From positions 1 through 9,249 of the forward strand of contig CALGAO010000003.1 of the NCBI GenBank assembly GCA_937957685.1: a DNA stretch of 9,249 nt, in the 5' to 3' direction. Shown here one piece after another: positions 1 through 6,145 of the stretch. The notes beneath the pieces were generated by a model that was given only the letters and a program-made list of their open reading frames with translations, was not told the origin of the DNA and did not search any database. The position numbers and the translations under genes were made by a program. The DNA is from an uncultured Paenibacillaceae bacterium (GTDB lineage Bacteria > Bacillota > Bacilli > Paenibacillales > DA-C8). Every line of letters starts with the position of its first letter. The stretch's first letter is position 1.

Positions 1-290
1 AATTTGTGATCACCGCCAAGACGCCCGATCTGCTGAAGAATACCGATTACAGCGACTATTTCTCGATCCAGTACAGCGTGCTAGCGGGCAAGATCAAATC
101 TCTCTACCAGGCGTATCGCGAGGCGCTTACGGAGATCGGCTCAAAGGAGATAACAGGTCATGAGATGCTCGAGCCGAATGTGTTCCGCACGACGTATGCT
201 TCCGGCAAATCCGTCATCGTCAATTACAACAAGTATCCGGTTCAAGGGGACGGTTATGCGCTGGATGCTTTGGGCTATACCATCGAATGA
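1..290 (+). CDS. C-terminal end of a DUF5696-like protein (5' end outside window)
   Basis: The reading frame is open from the window edge to the TGA at 288-290, leaving about 95 C-terminal residues. An in-frame GTG at 6 has no ribosome binding site and is probably internal. The visible part has a helical stretch (KIKSLYQAYREAL) followed by short beta-type segments with FRTTYASGKSVIVNYN. From memory, this ending is typical of DUF5696 proteins, large Paenibacillus proteins often encoded beside CUT1 sugar permeases; their biochemical role is not settled and a glycosidase-like fold is only a possibility. The gene ends 38 nt before the first permease, so co-transcription with the importer is likely. 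The catalytic or N-terminal part is not visible. It could instead be the end of another carbohydrate-active protein with a C-terminal beta domain. Confidence 0.68.
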   Translation, partial: FVITAKTPDLLKNTDYSDYFSIQYSVLAGKIKSLYQAYREALTEIGSKEITGHEMLEPNVFRTTYASGKSVIVNYNKYPVQGDGYALDALGYTIE

Positions 291-315
291 GCTTAATAGT
301 GAATCTGAAGTTAGC

Positions 316-322
316 GGGAGGG
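316..322 (+). promoter_or_regulatory. Ribosome binding site of permease 1
   Basis: GGGAGGG ends six bases before the ATG at 329. It is a strong Shine-Dalgarno match and fixes the start of the first permease. No promoter boxes or terminator are evident in the 38-nt gap after the preceding stop codon, which fits a shared transcript. Confidence 0.75.
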
Positions 323-328
323 TAGAGC

Positions 329-1261
329 ATGGAGAAAGCAGCGGTCAGCAGCCGAAGCAGAAAGCTGTCGTACAAGAACATGAGGAAAATCCACGGCATC
401 ATATTCGTCCTGCCATGGGTCATCGGCTTCCTGGTGTTCTTCATCACGCCGCTCATGAACACGATCATGTACTCGTTTCACAAGGTGGGCGTGGCAGACA
501 GCGGCGGAATGGCGCTGGAATACGTCGGTCTGGACAATTATATCAGCCTGTTCAAAGAGAAGGTCTCCAGCACAAGCGTGCAGTTCCTGAGAATCTTCAC
601 AGATGAGAATATCACCATCTTCATCAATACGCCGGTCATCGTCGTGTTCAGTCTGTTCTGCGCGATCCTCGTCAATGCGAAGTACAAAGGGCAAGGCATC
701 GCCAGGGTCGTGTTCTTCTTGCCGATCGTGCTGGGACTGAAAGTGGTGACCGATCTGACGATGGTGACGACAGGCGGCGACATTACCGATGCGGCGGTAA
801 GCAATTCGTTAGATAACGAGGGTTTGCTGGAATTTCTGGTGTCATATACGTTCCTGCCCACGCGGGTATCGATATTCGTCTATGATCTGGCGAACAACAT
901 CTTCTCGCTGATCTCGCAGACCGGCGTGCAGACGCTGATCTTCCTGGCCGGCCTGCAATCGATCAACAAGTCGCTCTACGAGGTCGCGAGGATCGAAGGG
1001 GCGAACAGCTATGAGGTGTTCTGGAAGATCACGCTTCCGTTGCTCTCGAACGTCACGCTGTTCGCGCTGGTGTACACCTTCGTGGATATGTTCCTGAAAT
1101 CCTCGATCTCGAGTGAGATCTATTACTTCGCATTCAACCGGAACGATATCGGCACCGGCTCCGCGCTGTCCGTTGTCTACCTGGTGAATGTGCTCATCGA
1201 TCTGCTCGTGCTGATGTTCATCATGAACAAGGTGGTGAAGCTGACCTATGACGCCAGATAA
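329..1261 (+). CDS. CUT1-type sugar ABC transporter permease (MalF/UgpA-like, first subunit)
   Basis: This 310-residue inner-membrane protein is one half of the channel of a carbohydrate ABC importer. Hydrophobic segments lie near residues 23-48, 100-117, 124-146, 200-212, 241-257 and 280-301, which fits six membrane helices. The cytoplasmic EAA loop that docks the ATPase is at about 216-239 (LYEVARIEGANSYEVFWKI, then TLPLL). A longer hydrophilic stretch at about 147-198 separates the third and fourth helices. The N-terminus is short and positively charged. Length and order match the MalF/UgpA-like member of a CUT1 pair. Its end overlaps the second permease by 14 nt, a sign of translational coupling. 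No ATPase gene is seen; CUT1 systems of Firmicutes commonly share an MsmX-type ATPase encoded elsewhere. The sugar cannot be read from the sequence; neighbouring GH30 and GH35 genes suggest galacto-oligosaccharides. Confidence 0.93.
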   Translation: MEKAAVSSRSRKLSYKNMRKIHGIIFVLPWVIGFLVFFITPLMNTIMYSFHKVGVADSGGMALEYVGLDNYISLFKEKVSSTSVQFLRIFTDENITIFINTPVIVVFSLFCAILVNAKYKGQGIARVVFFLPIVLGLKVVTDLTMVTTGGDITDAAVSNSLDNEGLLEFLVSYTFLPTRVSIFVYDLANNIFSLISQTGVQTLIFLAGLQSINKSLYEVARIEGANSYEVFWKITLPLLSNVTLFALVYTFVDMFLKSSISSEIYYFAFNRNDIGTGSALSVVYLVNVLIDLLVLMFIMNKVVKLTYDAR

Positions 1262-2288
1262 TCTGCAGACAGAGGTGCGGACGGCGACTGAGGACCTTGG
1301 GACAGAACTGCGGCTGGACAACCGGCTGAACGCCTACATCATCAAGGCGAAGCTGCAGGCCTTCGTGTTCAGGTGCCTGTTCTTCTCGCTCGTCATCGGA
1401 CTCGGCTTCGCGATCCTGTACCCGATCATCAAGATGCTGCCGGTGGTGTTCAACGATCTGGAGGACCTGGGCAATCCCGACGTCATCTGGGTGCCGATGG
1501 AATTCTCCGTTCTCAGCTTCAAGGCGGCGATCCGCCTGGTGTACGGCAACGGCCTGCCGATCCTGCAGACGGTCGGCTATGCGCTGTTCATCTCGGTGAT
1601 CCAGATCCTGGTCAGCAGCATCGCCGGCTACTCGCTCGGACGGGTGGAATTCTGGGGGCGGAATGTGGTGATGTTCCTGGTCATCCTGACGTTCGTCGTG
1701 CCGCCGCAATCGCTGCTCATCTCGCAGTACCTGAGCTTCAAGCATTTTGATCCTCTGGGTCTGGTCAGCCTGGTGAACGGCAGGCCCGTCGATCTGATCA
1801 ACGAGCCGTTCACGCTGTTCATGCTGGCCCTGTTCGGCTTCGGGGTGAAGCAGAGCATGTTCGTGTTCCTGTTCCGGCAATTTTTCAAGGGGCAGGCGAA
1901 GGAACTGGAGGAGGCGGCGTACATCGACGGCTGCGGCTTCTACCGCACATTCGTGAAGATCGGTCTGCCGAACGCCCTGCCGGCGATCATGACGGTCGGC
2001 ATCCTGGCCTTCGTGTGGAACTATGGGGACACGTATTATACCGGCTACTTCAATCCGGACGGCCCCTACCTCAGCAACCGGCTGGCCATGACCTTCTCTT
2101 CGGCCAATGTCAACAACATCCTGTATGCCGTCCGCACCTGGTACAACGTGCCCGGAGCCACCACCTTCGCCTTCGACGCGGTCAAGCAGGCTGCGGCGAT
2201 CATCTATCTGCTGCCGCTCCTGATCGTCTATTTCATCGCGCAGAAGCGGATCGTGGAGAACTTCGAGCAATCGGGTATCGTCGGATAA
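1248..2288 (+). CDS. CUT1-type sugar ABC transporter permease (MalG/UgpE-like, second subunit)
   Basis: This 346-residue inner-membrane protein is the partner permease. It has a hydrophilic N-terminus of about 38 residues, then hydrophobic segments near 39-67, 107-127, 139-159, 188-209, 245-258 and 313-331. The EAA loop is at about 219-243 (ELEEAAYIDGCGFYRTFVK), the canonical form for the second CUT1 subunit, and the protein ends in a QKRIVENFEQSGIVG tail like that of MalG-type permeases. Its ATG at 1248 lies inside the 3' end of the first permease; an AAGGTGG about 12 nt upstream is only a moderate ribosome binding site, so coupled translation is likely. At 346 residues it is longer than the usual 270-300 because of the N-terminal extension and a periplasm-facing segment at about 68-106. 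Confidence 0.93.
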   Translation: MTPDNLQTEVRTATEDLGTELRLDNRLNAYIIKAKLQAFVFRCLFFSLVIGLGFAILYPIIKMLPVVFNDLEDLGNPDVIWVPMEFSVLSFKAAIRLVYGNGLPILQTVGYALFISVIQILVSSIAGYSLGRVEFWGRNVVMFLVILTFVVPPQSLLISQYLSFKHFDPLGLVSLVNGRPVDLINEPFTLFMLALFGFGVKQSMFVFLFRQFFKGQAKELEEAAYIDGCGFYRTFVKIGLPNALPAIMTVGILAFVWNYGDTYYTGYFNPDGPYLSNRLAMTFSSANVNNILYAVRTWYNVPGATTFAFDAVKQAAAIIYLLPLLIVYFIAQKRIVENFEQSGIVG

Positions 2289-2304
2289 AGGAGATGATGA
2301 GTTG
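2287..2304 (+). promoter_or_regulatory. RBS and TTG start of the GH30 gene
   Basis: AAAGGAG at 2287-2293 overlaps the TAA of the second permease and is followed, after 8 nt, by TTG at 2302-2304. The nearer ATG codons at 2294 and 2297 run into a TGA after one or two codons, so they cannot start the gene. TTG is therefore the supported start. The 13-nt gap to the permease stop puts this gene in the same operon. Confidence 0.8.
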
Positions 2305-3966
2305 AAGCACAAGAAATACAGGATAGCGAGTGCAGTGTTCCTGGTCTGCGTATTGCTGGGCGTGTTGGTCTACGGGATCAACAGCGGCAGATTCGTTACC
2401 GGTGTGACAAGGGATGAAGAAGAAGGAGGAGAGACGGTCGTGGCGGTGCTGGAAGGACCCTTTGACGCCGAGATCACGATAGACGCGTCAATCACGTATC
2501 AGACGATCGATAACTTCGGCGCTTCCGACGCATGGTCGATGGACCCGATCGGCAAGCACTGGACGGAGGAGAACAAGAACCGGGTGGCGGACCTGCTGTT
2601 CTCGCGGGAGAAGGGCATCGGCCTGACCGCCTGGCGATTCAATATCGGCGCGGGGTCGGCGGTGACCGACCGCCACATCATCCCCAATCCGTGGCGCCGC
2701 GCCGAAGCGTTCAAGATGTCGGAGGATGGCGAGTATGACTGGAGCAAGCAATCCGGGCAGCAATGGTTCCTGAGAGCGGCGAAAGAGCGCGGCGTGGAGA
2801 CGCTGATCGCCTTCGTCAACAGCCCGCCGGTATGGATGACGAAGAACGGGCATGCGCAGCCCGATCCGACCGTCGGCTCGACGAATCTGAAGGAAGGCTA
2901 TGAGGACGAGTTCGCGGTCTTCCTGGCCGATGTGCTGGAGCATTTCCGGGATGAGGGGCTGGAGTTCCAGTACATCAGCCCGATCAATGAGCCGACCTGG
3001 GACTGGAACAACGCCTGGCAGGAGGGCAACCGGTACAACAATGAAGACCTGCGGCGCGTCATCCTCGCCCTGCACCAGGAGCTGAAGAAGCGTGGGCTTG
3101 GCGCGCAGATCAGCGCGCCGGACGGCGTGGAGATCACCGCGCTGCTCGACAACGAATATTTCACCAAGTTCACGAAGCAGGCCGTGTATATGGGCGGCGC
3201 GAACAACCTCGGGACGGGCAAGTACCGCGAATACATCAAGGAGCTGCTGGGCGATCCGGAGATGAAGGAAGCGGTCGGGAACAAGATCGCTTCCCATTCC
3301 TACTGGTCGGATTACAGCCGTCCCGGCGATGACCGACTCGGCGAGCTGCGCGACCTGCTCGTGGCGAATCTGCGGAAGTACGATCACGAGGCGAAGTACT
3401 GGGTGACCGAATACTGCATCCTCGGCGACTACGGTCCAGGCCGGGACCTGGGCATCGATCCGGCGCTGGTGGTGGCGCGGACGATTCACTTTGACCTGAC
3501 GAGAGCAAACGCCTCGGCCTGGCAATGGTGGACGGCGGTGTCCAAGGAAGATTACAAGGATGGGCTGATTTATACCAACTTTAACAACGTGAAGGACGAG
3601 CAGAACATCCTGACCTCGAAGATCCTGTGGACGCTCGGCAACTACAGCAAGTTCATCCGGCCGGGGGCGGTGCGGATCGGGCTTACGGGACTGGACCCGG
3701 ATGCGCGAAGCGGGCTGTTCGGCTCCGCCTATGTGCATGACGGCGAACAGACGGTGACGCTCGTCTTCGTCAACGATGGCAAGCGGTCGGAGCGCGTCAG
3801 GGTCGATCTCGGGGGCTTGACGGTGGAGACCCTGGAGAAGCATGTGACGGACGCGAGCCACGATCTGGAGCACGTCGAGGATATCCGGGTACATCCGGAA
3901 GGCGCATTGGCGGTGGAGATCCCGCCGCGCTCGATCGTGACCCTGTACGGCAGTCTGGGCGATTGA
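2302..3966 (+). CDS. GH30 family glycoside hydrolase, exported or membrane-anchored; possible endo-beta-1,6-galactanase
   Basis: This 554-residue protein has a charged start (KHKKYR), a hydrophobic helix at about 9-25 and an acidic linker at about 37-45, so it is exported. No lipobox or clear signal-peptidase site is visible, so it may stay anchored. From about residue 57 it is a clan GH-A retaining glycosidase of family 30: IDNFGASDAW at 69-78, SPPVWMT at 174-180, the acid/base in SPINEPTWDW (E230) and the nucleophile in YWVTEYC (E370). The last 110 or so residues form the usual C-terminal beta-sandwich. Both catalytic glutamates are present and length is normal. Family 30 includes beta-1,6-galactanases, beta-1,6-glucanases and xylanases; the subfamily cannot be fixed by eye. 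The link to a beta-galactosidase and a sugar importer favours a galactan, which is inference. It is the last gene of the operon. Confidence 0.92.
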   Translation: MKHKKYRIASAVFLVCVLLGVLVYGINSGRFVTGVTRDEEEGGETVVAVLEGPFDAEITIDASITYQTIDNFGASDAWSMDPIGKHWTEENKNRVADLLFSREKGIGLTAWRFNIGAGSAVTDRHIIPNPWRRAEAFKMSEDGEYDWSKQSGQQWFLRAAKERGVETLIAFVNSPPVWMTKNGHAQPDPTVGSTNLKEGYEDEFAVFLADVLEHFRDEGLEFQYISPINEPTWDWNNAWQEGNRYNNEDLRRVILALHQELKKRGLGAQISAPDGVEITALLDNEYFTKFTKQAVYMGGANNLGTGKYREYIKELLGDPEMKEAVGNKIASHSYWSDYSRPGDDRLGELRDLLVANLRKYDHEAKYWVTEYCILGDYGPGRDLGIDPALVVARTIHFDLTRANASAWQWWTAVSKEDYKDGLIYTNFNNVKDEQNILTSKILWTLGNYSKFIRPGAVRIGLTGLDPDARSGLFGSAYVHDGEQTVTLVFVNDGKRSERVRVDLGGLTVETLEKHVTDASHDLEHVEDIRVHPEGALAVEIPPRSIVTLYGSLGD

Positions 3967-4020
3967 TGAGAAGGGGACATCAGCGGGACATAACCGGCTC
4001 CGTCGTCCAGAACAGCCGAC

Positions 4021-4052
4021 TTGACAAATAGAGGATATTTGATATTTATAAT
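4021..4052 (+). promoter_or_regulatory. Candidate sigma-A promoter with long spacer
   Basis: A perfect TTGACA at 4021-4026 and a perfect TATAAT at 4047-4052 are separated by 20 nt, longer than the preferred 16-18. A poorer -10 (TATTTA at 4043-4048) gives a 16-nt spacer. The AT-rich context supports promoter function, but activity is uncertain. Transcripts would run about 390 nt before reaching the repressor gene. Confidence 0.35.
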
Positions 4053-4214
4053 TTTGGTTAGTTTTGCTATCTTAGTAGTATTGGTGTCGAACGGCACGAA
4101 CATGTGGATTCGGACCGTTCTCACATCGGGCATGGCGCGGCAGAAAGGTTGGCCATCATCCGGCGAACCGGCACGCAACCTGTTCCAGACCAGCGGAACA
4201 TTTGGATAATCGAT

Positions 4215-4243
4215 ATGACAATCATTGAGAAAAATGATAGAAT
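4215..4243 (+). promoter_or_regulatory. Probable sigma-A promoter of the lacI-family gene
   Basis: ATGACA at 4215-4220 (five of six match to TTGACA) and TAGAAT at 4238-4243 (five of six match to TATAAT) have the ideal 17-nt spacer. The spacer carries an exact inverted repeat, ATCATT (4221-4226) and AATGAT (4233-4238), which ends at the first base of the -10 box and could be a regulator site. The expected transcript start, near 4250, gives a 5' leader of roughly 190 nt before the ATG at 4444. Confidence 0.55.
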
Positions 4244-4307
4244 CATACACTTCCGCTACAATTGGCAGGAAGAGAACCGATGAACCTGACTCAAGTCCGG
4301 GTTGCGG

Positions 4308-4339
4308 CCTGTCAAGCTCAGGATGTTATCCTGTCAAGC
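4308..4339 (+). repeat. Two direct 10-bp repeats flanking a short hairpin in the lacI leader
   Basis: CCTGTCAAGC occurs at 4308-4317 and again at 4330-4339, a period of 22 bp or about two helical turns. Between and partly overlapping them, CAGGAT (4319-4324) and ATCCTG (4328-4333) form a perfect 6-bp stem with a 3-nt loop. The repeats could be paired protein sites on one DNA face or part of an RNA fold. No function is known. Confidence 0.5.
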
Positions 4340-4406
4340 CCGAACCTGCATCGGTGATCATCAGTCAGCAGTCAGTGCCGCGTCCGCAGGTCGAGAACGG
4401 CAGTCC

Positions 4407-4468
4407 ATATCACGGTCTATGACAACGAAAGGACCTGTCCAGAATGAAGAATATCACAGTCTATGACA
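4407..4468 (+). repeat. Near-exact 18-nt direct repeat across the start of the lacI-family gene
   Basis: ATATCACGGTCTATGACA at 4407-4424 and ATATCACAGTCTATGACA at 4451-4468 differ at one base. The second copy encodes residues 3-9 of the repressor; the first lies just upstream of its ribosome binding site. The offset is 44 bp, so the two copies are in different frames and the first is not an in-frame extension. A partial local duplication of the 5' end of the gene, or paired regulatory sites, would both fit. Confidence 0.75.
4428..4433 (+). promoter_or_regulatory. Ribosome binding site of the lacI-family gene
   Basis: AAAGGA ends ten bases before the ATG at 4444. It is acceptable in strength and spacing, and it supports this start, which also gives the standard N-terminus of the family (MKNITVYDIAREANVS). 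Confidence 0.65.
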
Positions 4469-5472
4469 TTGCCAGAGAAGCCAATGTGTCCGTGGCGACG
4501 GTATCCCGCGTGCTGAACGGCACGGCGCCGGTCAGGGCGAGCACGCGCGAGCGAATCCAGGAGATCATCGACAAGTATCAGTTCCAGCCCAATGCGCTGG
4601 CGCGGAGCCTGATCAGCAAGGAGACGGGCATGATCGGCATGATCCTGCCGGACATCACGAACCCGTTCTTTCCCGAGGTGTTCAAGGGAGCGGAGACGGA
4701 GGCGCGCAGCCGAGGGTACACCTTCTTCCTGTGCGATACGGAAGGGGACTACAAGCGGGAATCGGAATATCTGTCGATCCTGAAGGAGAAGCGGGTGGAC
4801 GGCATCATCTTCCTCGGCGGACGGATCAACCTGGCCCGTTGCAGCCCTGAGCTGGCCAATGAAGTGAATGAGCTGTCCAAGCAGATCCCGATCGTGCTGG
4901 TCAACGGCAATCTGCCGCACGGCAAGCTGCACCGGGTGCTGACCGATGAAGGCAGCGGCACGGCGCTGGCCACGCAGCACCTGATCGAGCTGGGGCACCG
5001 GGATATCGCCTTCCTCGGCGGCTTCGAGCACATGAGCACGACGACGACCAAGGTTCGGGCGTTCGTCAGGAAGATGCAGGAGCACGGGCTTAAGGTCCGG
5101 AGGGAGTGGATCGTGTACGGCGGCTTCAGCGTGGAGAACGGCAAGCAGCTCATGCACAAGCTGCTCACCATGAAAGAGAAGCCGACCGCCGTGCTGTGCG
5201 TCAATGACTTCACCGCGGTCGGCGCGGTGAAGGAGGCGATCGAGAGCGGCTATCGCATCCCGGACGACATCTCGATCGTCGGCTATGACGATACGCAGCT
5301 GTCGACGGCGCTCATCCCGGAGCTCACGACGGTGGCGCAACGCACGTATGAGCTGGGCAAGCAGGCGGTGGTGAAGCTGAGCCAGCTGATGAACGGCGAC
5401 AAGCCGAAGAAGGTGACGCTGCTTCATCCTGAGCTGGTTGTCCGCCAGAGCACCGGCCCGTTCAGGCGGTGA
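4444..5472 (+). CDS. LacI/GalR-family transcriptional regulator
   Basis: This 342-residue cytoplasmic DNA-binding protein has the typical length and layout of the family. Residues 5-24 (TVYDIAREANVSVATVSRVL) form the helix-turn-helix, and about 50-58 (NALARSLIS) the hinge helix that enters the minor groove. The sugar-binding, periplasmic-binding-protein-like core follows from about residue 61, with ITNPFF at 71-76, RVDGIIF at 117-123, VNDFTAVG at 253-260 and GYDD at 280-283. It lies between the transport/GH30 operon and the GH35 gene, all on one strand. The likely job is sugar-responsive repression of one or both units. A palindrome at 5943-5956, before the GH35 gene, is a candidate operator. 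The inducer cannot be read from the sequence; a galactose-containing sugar is inferred from context. All core elements are intact. Confidence 0.95.
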   Translation: MKNITVYDIAREANVSVATVSRVLNGTAPVRASTRERIQEIIDKYQFQPNALARSLISKETGMIGMILPDITNPFFPEVFKGAETEARSRGYTFFLCDTEGDYKRESEYLSILKEKRVDGIIFLGGRINLARCSPELANEVNELSKQIPIVLVNGNLPHGKLHRVLTDEGSGTALATQHLIELGHRDIAFLGGFEHMSTTTTKVRAFVRKMQEHGLKVRREWIVYGGFSVENGKQLMHKLLTMKEKPTAVLCVNDFTAVGAVKEAIESGYRIPDDISIVGYDDTQLSTALIPELTTVAQRTYELGKQAVVKLSQLMNGDKPKKVTLLHPELVVRQSTGPFRR

Positions 5473-5482
5473 CGGTGCTCTG
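5446..5482 (+). repeat. Perfect 10-bp inverted repeat spanning the lacI-family stop codon
   Basis: CAGAGCACCG (5446-5455) and CGGTGCTCTG (5473-5482) are exact reverse complements with a 17-nt loop that contains the TGA stop at 5470-5472. The alternative inner pairing CACCG/CGGTG (5451-5455 with 5466-5470) is also possible. No T-run follows, so it is not a classic rho-independent terminator; it may stabilise the 3' end of the message or pause transcription. Confidence 0.6.
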
Positions 5483-5513
5483 TGAGCCGGGCGATCCTCC
5501 GGTTCCGTACATA

Positions 5514-5525
5514 CCCTGGCCAGGG
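5514..5525. repeat. Perfect 12-bp palindrome
   Basis: CCCTGGCCAGGG reads the same on both strands and lies 42 nt after the lacI-family stop. It could be a protein site or a chance GC-rich palindrome. No T-run follows. Confidence 0.5.
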
Positions 5526-5635
5526 CTCGTGGTCAGGAGTGGATGCTATCCTGGTGGAATGGCCGCGCTGATCTTCGCAGTTTGTTCATGGCGGGAGCAG
5601 GGACCGTGTTCCATGTCGGATCGGCCTTTCCATCG

Positions 5636-5821
5636 TAACGGAACGACGATTCGCGATTTGCGGCGAAGCGGCCTGTTCCTGACAGCTAAACGGAACGTCA
5701 GGGCGTTATGCGATGACTCCTGGAGGTTTTCCCGCCTGAACATGCACGATACGGAATCGACGTTCCGCCAGGAAATGGAAAAAGCGGTTCTCCATCCCGA
5801 TAAGGCATCCACGTTCCGTTA
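5636..5821. repeat. Symmetric inverted-repeat cluster (CGGAACG/CGTTCCG core), candidate interspersed repeat element
   Basis: The core CGGAACG occurs at 5639-5645 and 5691-5697, and its reverse complement CGTTCCG at 5761-5767 and 5812-5818. The left copies are 52 bp apart and the right copies 51 bp apart, so the element is nearly mirror-symmetric about position 5729. The outer pair extends to ten bases (TAACGGAACG 5636-5645 with CGTTCCGTTA 5812-5821) and the inner pair to nine (CGGAACGTC 5691-5699 with GACGTTCCG 5759-5767). Local hairpins CCTGAC/GTCAGG (5678-5683, 5697-5702) and CGGAA/TTCCG (5752-5756, 5763-5767) lie inside. It encodes no recognisable transposase. A non-autonomous repeat element, or a structured RNA, would fit. 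Confidence 0.55.
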
Positions 5822-5942
5822 ACGCCAAGCCTTAGCCAAGCCATCAAGGTTATGCCACAACGGATTGAAACACAGCCTTTGGCAGACAGGCATGTCAAGA
5901 TCGCTTGAGGCGGTGGATCTGCGCCGAAAGTGTTGCACGATA

Positions 5943-5956
5943 TGAAACCCGTTTCA
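5943..5956. promoter_or_regulatory. LacI-family operator or cre-like palindrome upstream of the GH35 gene
   Basis: TGAAACCCGTTTCA is a perfect 6+6 inverted repeat (TGAAAC, GTTTCA) around CC. It matches the CcpA cre consensus TGWAANCGNTNWCA at every defined position except the central G. It lies 187 nt before the GTG of the GH35 gene. It could bind the LacI-type protein encoded at 4444-5472 or CcpA. The sequence also allows an alternative stem, AAACCC (5945-5950) with GGGTTT (5959-5964). Confidence 0.6.
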
Positions 5957-6123
5957 GTGGGTTTGGCCGATCGAATCAGTATCCTGGCGGAAGGTGCGGC
6001 CGCATGTTGGACGCTTGCGATCATCTGCAGAACGGAGCGATGACCGAACGGATCGGAGGAACGTTGGAAGAGAGCTGAACCTCACGTGGCGGTTGATAAC
6101 CTTGGGCTTCAGTTCAGAACAAC

Positions 6124-6145
6124 AAGGAGAGGAGAGTACCCGGTG
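6124..6145 (+). promoter_or_regulatory. RBS that fixes the GTG start of the GH35 gene
   Basis: AAGGAGAGGAG at 6124-6134 lies 8 nt before the GTG at 6143. An in-frame GTG at 6086 would add 19 residues (AVDNLGLQFRTTRRGEYP and the start), but it has only a weak upstream purine run. That longer reading would also place this strong ribosome binding site inside the coding region, so 6143 is preferred. Confidence 0.8.

Larger units (their letters stand above)
3967..4443 (+). other. Intergenic region between GH30 gene and lacI-family gene
   Basis: No gene is supported in these 477 bases. The stretch holds an AT-rich island (about 4021-4085) in GC-rich surroundings, two promoter-like box pairs, a 6-bp hairpin between two 10-bp direct repeats (4308-4339), and a near-exact copy of the start of the downstream gene (4407-4424). 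I see no convincing rho-independent terminator after the GH30 stop; a weak CGGCT/AGCCG pair at 3995-3999 and 4014-4018 has no T-run close behind it. Confidence 0.7.
5473..6142 (+). other. Long intergenic region between lacI-family gene and GH35 gene
   Basis: No gene with a credible ribosome binding site and family features is seen in these 670 bases. Open frames exist on both strands, but their translations look like no protein I know. The stretch holds a 12-bp palindrome (5514-5525), a cluster of CGGAACG/CGTTCCG repeats (5636-5821), an operator-like palindrome (5943-5956), and a strong ribosome binding site for the next gene. I could not find a clean -35/-10 pair for the GH35 gene. Confidence 0.65.

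Noticed and set aside
2488..3894. Long open frame on the minus strand opposite the GH30 gene
   Set aside because: It mirrors the codon bias of the GC-rich gene on the other strand, its translation is rich in R, L, V and H without recognisable motifs, and the plus-strand gene has both catalytic residues.
3995..4018. Possible terminator CGGCT/AGCCG after the GH30 gene
   Set aside because: The stem has only five base pairs with a 14-nt loop, and no run of T follows.
4021..4209. Small 62-residue frame with one hydrophobic helix between the GH30 and lacI-family genes
   Set aside because: It would start at the TTG of the TTGACA box and has no ribosome binding site; the hydrophobic run is what an AT-rich promoter island gives in this frame, and the rest resembles nothing I know.
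5469..5822. Possible 117-residue protein right after the lacI-family gene
   Set aside because: It has no ribosome binding site of its own, shows no recognisable motif and runs through the inverted-repeat cluster, which explains the sequence better.
6086..6142. Upstream GTG start that would make the GH35 protein 917 residues
   Set aside because: It has only a weak ribosome binding site, and the very strong one at 6124-6134 points to the GTG at 6143.
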